Below are positions 57,763 to 64,000 of a stretch of DNA of 64,000 bases, in pieces; position 1 is the stretch's first letter; every line of letters starts with the position of its first letter. The DNA is from Dryocola sp032000125 (GTDB lineage Bacteria > Pseudomonadota > Gammaproteobacteria > Enterobacterales > Enterobacteriaceae). Below the pieces are notes generated by a model. That model searched no databases and was not told the origin of the DNA. It saw only the letters and a program-made list of their open reading frames with translations. A program made the translations under genes and the position numbers. Location of the stretch: NCBI GenBank assembly GCA_032000125.1, contig DAMALH010000001.1:141425-205424 (forward strand), read 5' to 3'.

Positions 57763-59052
57763 CTACCAGGCTTTAGCCATCATAAGTTCGCGCAGCGCAG
57801 CAAAATCCGCCGGCAGATCGTGAGAAAGCAGCGGCAAATCAGCGCGCGATGCCAGCTCTTCCGGCAGCGGCAGCGTCTCATCAAGAATGTTTTCAACGCT
57901 CTCTTTAAATTTCGCCGGATGCGCCGTTCCCAGGAACAAACCGTATTCGCCCGGCTGCAACTGGTCGCGCAGCGCGCGCCACGCAATGGCCGCGTGAGGT
58001 TCGGAAATATACCCCTTCGCCCGCAGCTCACGCATCGCCTGTTTTGTCTCTTCATCGTCCAGCGCGGCATAACCCAGGTCGGTCAGGCGCCAGATTTTAC
58101 GGCGGAACAGCTCTTCCACGCGCGGCCAGTTATTCGGCTGGCTGACGTCCATTGCATTAGAAAGCGTGGCTACGGTGGTTTTCGGCGTCCATTTGCCGTC
58201 TGCCAGGAAGCGCGGAACGGTATCGTTGGCGTTAGTGGCGGCGATAAAGCGTTTAACCGGCAAACCGAGCGATTTCGCCAGCAGCCCTGCGGTCAGATCG
58301 CCAAAGTTACCGCTCGGCACGGAAACAACCAACTGATTGCGGGACTCCTGCGGAAGCTGCGCCACAGCTTCAAAATAATAACAAATTTGTGCCAGCAGGC
58401 GGCTGATGTTGATGGAGTTTGCGGAGTTTAATCCCAGTGCTGCCTTCATCTCTTCATCATCAAATGCCTGTTTGACCAGCGCCTGACAGGCATCAAAATC
58501 GCCGTCAATCGCGACGGTTTCAATATTGCCACCAAGGGTACAGAACAATTTTTCCTGCAGCGGGCTGATTTTGCCACGCGGATAGAGGATCACTACACGA
58601 ACGTTTTCCAGCCCGTAAAAGGCGTGCGCCACAGCCGCGCCGGTATCGCCGGAGGTCGCCGTTAAAATCGTTACCGGTTTATCACCGCTGATATGGGTCA
58701 GCATCTGGGCCATAAAGCGCCCGCCGAAGTCTTTGAACGCAAGGGTCGGACCGTGGAAAAGTTCAAGGCAGCCAATATCCGGCTCGACGCTTTTCACCGG
58801 AGCAGGGAAAGCAAAAGCCGCACGCACGCGGGCCTCAAGCTGTTCCTGAGGAATTTCATCGCCGATAAACGCAGACAGAATTTTGCTGCTGCGCGTGACG
58901 AAATCCATCTTCAGCATTTCGTCGATTTCTGTCAGTTCGAACTCGGGCAGGTCGTGAGGAAAAAACAGCCCCTGCTGCTTGCCCAGGCCCTGCGTAATCG
59001 CCTGGGCAAAGTTGACCTGCTCGTTATGATCTTTAAGGTTATACAGTTTCAT
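57763..59052 (-). CDS. thrC: Threonine synthase
   Basis: A 429-residue PLP enzyme converting O-phosphohomoserine to threonine. The PLP lysine is in HGPTLAFKDFGGRFM (near K107); the ATSGDTGAAVAHAF phosphate-binding motif and VPSGNFGDLTAG are intact. Third gene of thrABC, 3 bp after thrB. Confidence 0.98.
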   Translation of the reverse strand: MKLYNLKDHNEQVNFAQAITQGLGKQQGLFFPHDLPEFELTEIDEMLKMDFVTRSSKILSAFIGDEIPQEQLEARVRAAFAFPAPVKSVEPDIGCLELFHGPTLAFKDFGGRFMAQMLTHISGDKPVTILTATSGDTGAAVAHAFYGLENVRVVILYPRGKISPLQEKLFCTLGGNIETVAIDGDFDACQALVKQAFDDEEMKAALGLNSANSINISRLLAQICYYFEAVAQLPQESRNQLVVSVPSGNFGDLTAGLLAKSLGLPVKRFIAATNANDTVPRFLADGKWTPKTTVATLSNAMDVSQPNNWPRVEELFRRKIWRLTDLGYAALDDEETKQAMRELRAKGYISEPHAAIAWRALRDQLQPGEYGLFLGTAHPAKFKESVENILDETLPLPEELASRADLPLLSHDLPADFAALRELMMAKAW

Positions 59053-59055
59053 ACG

Positions 59056-59985
59056 TTATTCCAGAACTCGTGCGCCAGCCGTATCCAGACGGCAAATATG
59101 TACAAAACCTTCCTGGTTCTGCAAATAATGAAGGCTTAGCCAGTCGGCCACGCGCTGGGCGGTATCGGTATTATCGCACAGCGCAAAAAGGGTCGGGCCG
59201 GAGCCAGAAATGCCGCTCGCCAGCGCGCCAATATCCGCCACCGCCTGCCGCGCCTCGTTAAAGCGCGGCAGTAATTTGGCACGATACGGCTCGGCTATCA
59301 CATCACGCATCAGCTTAGCGGCAAGGCCCGGCTGGCGGGTGTGGCAGGCATGAATAAAGCCCGCCAGGTGACGGCCATGGCTGATGCAATCCTGGCGGCG
59401 ATACTGCGCGGGAAGGATTGCCCGCGCTTCGGCGGTGGAGACTTTAATTCCCGGATAGGCCAACACCCACAGCCACTCGTCAAAGCCCGGTACCGCCTGG
59501 CTGATAATGCCGCTCTCTTCAATCATCAACTGCATGCCGCCGAGGAAGCAAGGCGCGACGTTATCGTAGTGTATGCTGCCGGAAATACGGCCTTCCAGCT
59601 CGCCCATCAGGCTAAGCAGGCGGTTGTTGCTAAGCGGCCTGCCGCAATATTCGTTCATCGCCATCAAGCCCGCGACCACAGAGCAGGCGCTGGAGCCGAG
59701 GCCTGAGCCAATCGGCATGCTTTTTTCCAGCGTCATCGCTACGGGAATGTTTTTACCGATTTCCTGACAGAAGCGCTCCCAGCACTGATAAACAATATTC
59801 TCACGCGGTTCGGACGGTAATTTACTGGCAAAGCGTCCAATGTTGTTCAGGCTGAATGACTCAGCCGCTTCAACGGTAACGTAGTCTCCCAGCAGCGAAC
59901 CATCTATTGGCGACACCGCCGCCCCCAGCACATCAAACCCGACGCTCATATTTGCGCTGCTTGCCGGGGCGTATACTTTAACCAT
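59056..59985 (-). CDS. thrB: Homoserine kinase
   Basis: A 309-residue GHMP kinase that phosphorylates homoserine. VKVYAPASSANMSVGFDVLGAA is the N-terminal GHMP motif, and the ATP loop is PIGSGLGSSACSVVAGL (near 90-106). ISGSGPTLFAL is the C-terminal motif. One base separates it from thrA; co-translated. Confidence 0.98.
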   Translation of the reverse strand: MVKVYAPASSANMSVGFDVLGAAVSPIDGSLLGDYVTVEAAESFSLNNIGRFASKLPSEPRENIVYQCWERFCQEIGKNIPVAMTLEKSMPIGSGLGSSACSVVAGLMAMNEYCGRPLSNNRLLSLMGELEGRISGSIHYDNVAPCFLGGMQLMIEESGIISQAVPGFDEWLWVLAYPGIKVSTAEARAILPAQYRRQDCISHGRHLAGFIHACHTRQPGLAAKLMRDVIAEPYRAKLLPRFNEARQAVADIGALASGISGSGPTLFALCDNTDTAQRVADWLSLHYLQNQEGFVHICRLDTAGARVLE

Positions 59986-59986
59986 C

Positions 59987-62449
59987 TTAAACTCCTAACT
60001 TCCATGACAGGGTGCGCAATAAGTCCGCAAAAACACCGGCAGCAGTAACATCGTTGCCCGCACCGTAACCGCGCAGCACAAGAGGCAGCGGTTGATAATA
60101 GTGGCTATAGAAAGCCAGAGCGTTCTCGCCGTTTTTGACCTTATACAGTGGATCGTTACCGTCCACGGCGTCAATTTTAACTTTGCAGCTACCGTCTTCT
60201 TCGATCGCGCCCACAAAACGCAGCACTTTGCCTTCATCACGCGCTTTCGCCACGCGGGCAGAAAAATCATCATCCAACTGCGGCAGGCGCGCCATAAACG
60301 ACTCGACGTCGCCGGTGGAATCGAAGGATTCCGGTAAAACGGGTTCAATGACGATATCGGAAAGCTCAAGACTGCTGCCCGTTTCGCGCGCCAGAATCAA
60401 CAGCTTGCGTGCTACGTCCATGCCGGAGAGATCGTCACGCGGATCGGGCTCGGTGTACCCCATTTCACGCGCGACGCGCGTCGCTTCCGACAGGCTCATC
60501 CCCTCATCCAGCTTGCCAAAGATGAACGATAAAGAACCAGAAAGAATGCCGCAGAAACGACGCAGCTCATCGCCCGCATTCAACAGGTTTTGCAGGTTTT
60601 CGATAACCGGCAGACCTGCGCCAACGTTGGTATCGTAGAGGAATTTACGACGCGATTTTGCCGCGGCGTTACGCATCTGGTGGTAATAATTCATGGTCGA
60701 GGTGTTCGCCTTTTTGTTTGGCGTCACCACGTGGAAACCTTCCCCCAGGAAATCAGCGTACTGATCGGCCACCGCCTGGCTTGAAGTACAATCAACGATG
60801 ACCGGGTTCAGCAGATGGTACTCTTTCGCCAGGCGGATCAGGCGGCCCAGGTTAAAAGGATCTTTGGCTTCGGCCAGTTCTGCCTGCCAGTTTTCCAGAT
60901 CCAGACCGTGCACGTTGGTCAGCAAGGCTTTTGAATTTGCCACGCCGCAGACGCGTAAATCGATATGTTTCTTTTTAAGCCAGTTTTGCTGGCGCTTCAC
61001 CTGCTCAAGCAACGCTGAACCCACGCCGCCGACGCCAATCAGGAACAGCTCAATAACCTGATCGGTATTGAACAGCATCTGATGCGTCACCCGCACGCCG
61101 GTGGTCGCATCGTCGTTGCTGACCACAACGGAAATGGAACGCTCGGAAGAACCCTGTGCAATAGCCACAATATTGATGTTCGCACGAGCAAGCGCTGCGA
61201 AGAACTTAGCGGAGATGCCGCGCAGCGTGCGCATGCCGTCACCCACTACGGAGATGATTGCGAGGTGCTCCATAATCGCCAGCGGCTCAAGCAGGCCTTC
61301 TTTCAGCTCCAGATAAAACTCTTCTTCCATAGCGCGGCGCGCACGACCGCAATCGCCCTGCGGCACGCAGAAGCTGATGCTGTATTCAGAGGAGGATTGC
61401 GTAATCAGCACCACGGAAATACCCGCGCCGGACATGGCAGCGAAAACGCGGGCCGCCATGCCGACCATGCCTTTCATGCCGGGGCCAGAAACGTTAAACA
61501 TCGCCATGTTGTTCAGGTTGGTGATGCCTTTAACCGGCAGTTCGTCATTATCGCTTTCGGCGCCAATCAGCGTGCCGGGCGCCTGAGGGTTGCCGGTGTT
61601 TTTAATGAGGCATGGGATCTGGAACTGGGCGATGGGGGTAATGGTGCGGGGGTGAAGCACTTTAGCGCCGAAGTAGGAAAGCTCCATGGCTTCCTGATAC
61701 GACATCGACTTTAGCAGCCTGGCGTCGGGAACCTGACGCGGGTCGCAGGTATAAACCCCATCGACATCCGTCCAGATCTCACAGCAATCGGCGCGTAAAC
61801 ACGCGGCCAGCACGGCGGCGGAGTAATCAGAACCGTTACGGCCAAGTACGACAAGCTCCCCTTTATCGTTACCGGCAGTAAAGCCCGCCATTAACACCAT
61901 GTGATCGGACGGGATGCGGCTGGCATTGATGCGCCGGGTGGATTCAGCGATATCAACGGTAGATTCAAGGTAATGCCCGACGGCGAGTAATTTTTCGACC
62001 GGGTCGATAACGGTGACATTATGGCCGCGAGCTTCCAGCAGGGCCGCCATAATGGCGATGGAAAGCTTTTCGCCGCGACAAATGATAGCCGCGTTGATGC
62101 TGTCCGGACACTGACCCAACAGGCTGATGCCGTGCAGAACGTGTTTAAGCTGCGCGAACTCTTGCTCAACAAAGGCTTTAAGCTTCGCCAGCGGAAAGCC
62201 GGGCTGCGCTTCGGCCAGTCCGTGAAGCAGCTCGCTAAAAATGCGTTCGGCGTCGCTGATATTCGGCAGCGTATCCTGTCCACCGATGGTTTTTTCAATC
62301 ATCGCCACCAGGTGGTTGGTAATTTTTGCCGGGGCAGACAGCACGGTCGCCACCTGCCCCTGTTTGGCATTGCTTTCCAGGATATCGGCGACACGAAGAA
62401 AACGCTCCGCGTTCGCCACTGATGTACCGCCGAATTTCAACACTCGCAT
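59987..62449 (-). CDS. thrA: Bifunctional aspartokinase I / homoserine dehydrogenase I
   Basis: An 820-residue fusion, the E. coli length. Aspartokinase domain 1 to about 295 (MRVLKFGGTSVANAERFL; GFTAGNDKGELVVLGRNGSDYS), paired ACT regulatory domains about 310-455, and homoserine dehydrogenase from about 465 (LFLIGVGGVGSALLEQVKRQ as nucleotide site; GLPVIENLQNLLNAGDEL as catalytic region). Feedback-inhibited by threonine in the family. First structural gene of the operon behind thrL and its attenuator. Confidence 0.98.
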   Translation of the reverse strand: MRVLKFGGTSVANAERFLRVADILESNAKQGQVATVLSAPAKITNHLVAMIEKTIGGQDTLPNISDAERIFSELLHGLAEAQPGFPLAKLKAFVEQEFAQLKHVLHGISLLGQCPDSINAAIICRGEKLSIAIMAALLEARGHNVTVIDPVEKLLAVGHYLESTVDIAESTRRINASRIPSDHMVLMAGFTAGNDKGELVVLGRNGSDYSAAVLAACLRADCCEIWTDVDGVYTCDPRQVPDARLLKSMSYQEAMELSYFGAKVLHPRTITPIAQFQIPCLIKNTGNPQAPGTLIGAESDNDELPVKGITNLNNMAMFNVSGPGMKGMVGMAARVFAAMSGAGISVVLITQSSSEYSISFCVPQGDCGRARRAMEEEFYLELKEGLLEPLAIMEHLAIISVVGDGMRTLRGISAKFFAALARANINIVAIAQGSSERSISVVVSNDDATTGVRVTHQMLFNTDQVIELFLIGVGGVGSALLEQVKRQQNWLKKKHIDLRVCGVANSKALLTNVHGLDLENWQAELAEAKDPFNLGRLIRLAKEYHLLNPVIVDCTSSQAVADQYADFLGEGFHVVTPNKKANTSTMNYYHQMRNAAAKSRRKFLYDTNVGAGLPVIENLQNLLNAGDELRRFCGILSGSLSFIFGKLDEGMSLSEATRVAREMGYTEPDPRDDLSGMDVARKLLILARETGSSLELSDIVIEPVLPESFDSTGDVESFMARLPQLDDDFSARVAKARDEGKVLRFVGAIEEDGSCKVKIDAVDGNDPLYKVKNGENALAFYSHYYQPLPLVLRGYGAGNDVTAAGVFADLLRTLSWKLGV

Positions 62450-62477
62450 TGGATATTACCCCTTGATTTTTAGCCTA

Positions 62478-62514
62478 AAAAAAAGCCCGCACTGTTCAGG
62501 TGCGGGCTTTTTTC
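62478..62514 (-). terminator. thr attenuator
   Basis: AGCCCGCAC / GTGCGGGCT stem with a 7-nt loop, flanked by A and T runs; on the minus strand it ends in eight U. It lies 17 bp after thrL. GGTGCGGGC at the end of thrL can pair with the 5' side of the terminator, giving the alternative fold. Confidence 0.92.
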
Positions 62515-62530
62515 GTTTTTCCTGTATGCG

Positions 62531-62599
62531 TCAGCCCGCACCGTTACCTGTGGTAATGGTGGTTGTAATAATTGTGGTCATCGGGCTGATGCGGATCAT
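62531..62599 (-). CDS. thrL: thr operon leader peptide
   Basis: A 22-codon leader beginning MIRISPM and ending TTGNGAG, with the control stretch TTIITTTITT: seven Thr and three regulatory Ile codons in a row. Ribosome stalling at these codons when charged tRNA-Thr or tRNA-Ile is scarce prevents formation of the attenuator just downstream. The E. coli peptide is 21 residues with the same TTGNGAG end. Conserved ACACAACATCC precedes the ATG. Confidence 0.93.
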   Translation of the reverse strand: MIRISPMTTIITTTITTGNGAG

Positions 62600-62629
62600 G
62601 GATGTTGTGTGCTCTTAATCTGATTGACC

Positions 62630-62663
62630 TGTATTGGTTAAAGTATCCGTCAGGTGAAGTCAA
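62630..62663 (-). promoter_or_regulatory. thr operon promoter
   Basis: On the minus strand TTGACT (62658-62663) is followed by the stretch GGATACTTTAACCAATACAGG, which parallels the E. coli thr promoter (TTGACT ... TACTTTAACCAATATAGG). The remainder of the gap to yjtD (62664-62756) shows no other element I can name. Confidence 0.8.
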
Positions 62664-62756
62664 TTTATTTTTAATTTTGTCACCCCGGTTTACTTTTCAC
62701 CGGCGCGCTAACAAACAGGCTGCAGATGGCACAATTACGCTGCGTAACCCCGGGTA

Positions 62757-63485
62757 TTACTCGGCGTTATCGCTGCCAGAAGCTTTCTTCGCAGCATTAT
62801 CCACTGGCAGATTTATTTCGATATCGTGCAGCAACCGGTGCAACATTGCGGTATCCCGCTGCGTCAAAAGTCCTAAACGCTGCTGCAGCCAGTCGGCCAT
62901 CTTCTGGTCATCGGCAACGTCCAGGCGAGCGGTTAGCGCGGTGATACGCAGGCGTAAAGCGCTCAACTGTTGAGCATCGGCTTCCTGCTGCCGTAGCGTG
63001 GGCAACTGCATAAGAGCAGAAAGCTGATAGCAATAAACCATCACCGCCTGCCCTAAGTTCAGCGATGGGTAATCCGCCACCATCGGCACGCCGGTAAGCA
63101 CATCAGCCAGCGCCAGTTCCTCATTGGTGAGGCCAGAATCTTCGCGTCCAAAGACCAGCGCAGCGGTGCCAACCCATTGTCGTTTCTCTTCGAGCAGCGG
63201 CACCAGTTCTTGCGGCGTGGCGTAATAATGAAATTTGGCCCGGCTACGGGCCGTCGTCGCGACGGTAAAATTAACGTCGTGCAGCGCATCATTGAGCGTC
63301 GCAAAGTGCCGGGCGTTATCAAGGATGTCTCCCGCGCCATGCGCCACCCAGCGCGCTTCTGGCTTAAGGTGAGCGTCGCTCGCCACAATACGCAGCGTGG
63401 TAAAGCCCATAGTCTTCATAGCGCGGGCGGCGGCGCCGACGTTTTCGGCTCTGGCAGGCGAAACCAGAATGATGGGTAAATGCAT
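62757..63485 (-). CDS. yjtD: SpoU-family RNA methyltransferase YjtD (LasT-like)
   Basis: A 242-residue SPOUT-class RNA 2'-O-methyltransferase homologue. Motif 1 is VSPARAENVGAAARAMKTMGF (near 8-28), motif 2 LVFGREDSGLTNEEL and motif 3 YPSLNLGQAVMVYCYQL form the SAM knot. The substrate of YjtD is not established; TrmJ, which methylates tRNA position 32, is the closest well-known relative. I use ATG 63485 in place of the frame start 24 bp upstream. The order thr-yjtD-arcA region matches the junction of the E. coli map. Confidence 0.9.
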   Translation of the reverse strand: MHLPIILVSPARAENVGAAARAMKTMGFTTLRIVASDAHLKPEARWVAHGAGDILDNARHFATLNDALHDVNFTVATTARSRAKFHYYATPQELVPLLEEKRQWVGTAALVFGREDSGLTNEELALADVLTGVPMVADYPSLNLGQAVMVYCYQLSALMQLPTLRQQEADAQQLSALRLRITALTARLDVADDQKMADWLQQRLGLLTQRDTAMLHRLLHDIEINLPVDNAAKKASGSDNAE

Positions 63486-63663
63486 CAAAACTCTCTTTAA
63501 AATCGTCAAAGCCGGAAAAAACCGGCGCTAAAATGATAATGCGCATCACAAATTTACTTTAATGCAACATTCTCACGCGCAATATAAGTTATAAAAGCTT
63601 AACTAACGCGCATTGCTCCAGATACAAAACGCTGAATAAACCCATTGAATCATGTGATATACG

Positions 63664-63686
63664 GCTGTTTATTATAGATAAACAGC
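63664..63686. promoter_or_regulatory. Inverted repeat in the yjtD-arcA intergenic region
   Basis: GCTGTTTA / TAAACAGC arms of 8 bp separated by 7 AT-rich bases. Could be an operator or the centre of a divergent promoter; no regulator identified. The surrounding 63486-63880 is AT-rich non-coding sequence that should carry the yjtD and arcA promoters. Confidence 0.4.
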
Positions 63687-63814
63687 ATTAATTGCCCTAA
63701 GTAAACGTGCGTCATCAGATTTATTGCGTCTTAGACGTAACTACGTTGATTATTAAAAAAATGTGACGCAAGCTAGCAATACGCTACGATGATTTCATCA
63801 AACTGTTAACGTGC

Positions 63815-63839
63815 TACAATTGGAATTGATATATGTCAA
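63815..63839 (+). promoter_or_regulatory. Upstream arcA promoter element with FNR box
   Basis: A TACAAT -10 candidate at 63815-63820 is followed by TTGATATATGTCAA (63826-63839), which matches the FNR consensus TTGAT-N4-ATCAA at 9 of 10 positions. The DNA from here to the window end matches the long E. coli arcA leader as I remember it. arcA itself should start beyond the window on the plus strand; anaerobic activation by FNR is known for E. coli arcA. Confidence 0.65.
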
Positions 63840-63880
63840 CGAAGCGTAGTTTTATCAGATGTCTGAAGCGGTCCTGCCTG

Positions 63881-64000
63881 TTATGTTGCTGTTAAAATGG
63901 TTAGGATAACAGCCGTTTTTGACACCGTCGGGTCCAGAGGGAAAGCGCCCACGACCAAGCTAATGATGTTGTTGACGTTGATGGAAAGTGCATCAAGAAC
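63881..64000 (-). CDS. yjjY: YjjY homologue, C-terminal 39 codons (5' end outside window)
   Basis: The minus strand encodes 39 residues plus a TAA stop, running VLDALSINVNNIISLVVGAF and ending VSKTAVILTILTAT. This matches the C-terminal 39 of 46 residues of E. coli YjjY, with two substitutions that I can see (A for T and L for Q). Only the first ~7 codons lie beyond the window. YjjY has no known function, and it is exactly antisense to the arcA leader, so its conservation may belong to the leader and not to a protein. Confidence 0.6.
   Translation of the reverse strand, partial: VLDALSINVNNIISLVVGAFPLDPTVSKTAVILTILTAT

Noticed and set aside
1..64000. Search for prophage, integrase/att sites, insertion sequences, CRISPR arrays, restriction or toxin-antitoxin modules
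   Set aside because: None were seen. The accessory island at 31-38 kb has no integrase, tRNA or flanking repeats, so its mode of acquisition is not visible.

Overview
The window is a chromosomal segment from a member of the Enterobacteriaceae. Most of it is syntenic with the first ~70 kb of the Escherichia coli K-12 chromosome, read in the opposite direction: the thr operon, which opens the K-12 map, lies near the right end on the minus strand, and thiQ lies at the left edge. Most proteins match the lengths and motifs I remember for the E. coli orthologues. Two ERIC (IRU) repeats and a conserved thr leader also point to an enteric bacterium. I cannot name the genus; Enterobacter, Lelliottia, Cedecea, Kosakonia and related genera all fit. 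I found no rRNA, tRNA, CRISPR array, insertion sequence or prophage gene.

Layout, left to right. 1-9.1 kb: end of thiQ, a DedA gene (yabI), araC and araBAD with a full ara control region, and the SOS polymerase polB with a LexA box, followed by an ERIC. 9.1-20.4 kb: rapA-rluA, djlA, then lptD-surA-pdxA-rsmA-apaG-apaH (outer-membrane assembly, vitamin B6, ribosome maturation, Ap4A breakdown). 20.4-25.4 kb: an unusual block of four hairpins, folA, an extra LysE/RhtB-type exporter, kefC-kefF, and two extra lipoprotein genes where E. coli carries fix/cai. 25.4-31.2 kb: carAB (ArgR boxes, UUG start) and dapB. 31.3-37.8 kb: an accessory sugar island absent from this position in E. coli K-12. 37.8-47.4 kb: rihC, ispH-fkpB-lspA-ileS-ribF, rpsT, nhaR-nhaA. 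47.5-57.5 kb: dnaKJ, satP, an extra MHS-type transporter, mog, talB, an AlaA/YaaJ-type symporter, yaaA, yaaX. 57.7-64 kb: thrLABC, yjtD, and the arcA upstream region carrying the opposite-strand ORF yjjY, cut by the window edge.

The most interesting part is the sugar island at 31.3-37.8 kb. It encodes a MalI-like LacI regulator, a four-subunit mannose-family PTS (separate IIA, IIB, IIC, IID), a 582-residue protein with a type I phosphomannose-isomerase-like half fused to an N-terminal domain that looks like a kinase fold without a P-loop, and, convergently, a cupin-type glucose-6-phosphate isomerase. Three near-identical 16-bp palindromes (GGTTAATCGATTAATC type) lie in the regulator/operon intergenic region (two) and in the promoter of the cupin gene (one). 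A perfect TGTGA-N6-TCACA CRP core sits between the first two. This links both transcription units into one local, catabolite-controlled regulon for uptake and isomerisation of an unidentified hexose.

Gene names rest on recognising protein sequences from memory. Start codons were adjusted where the longest open frame ran past the family start (araB, araD, lptD, surA, apaH, carA, dapB, rihC, rpsT, mog, yaaA and others). Regulatory sites were read by eye and none has been scored computationally.
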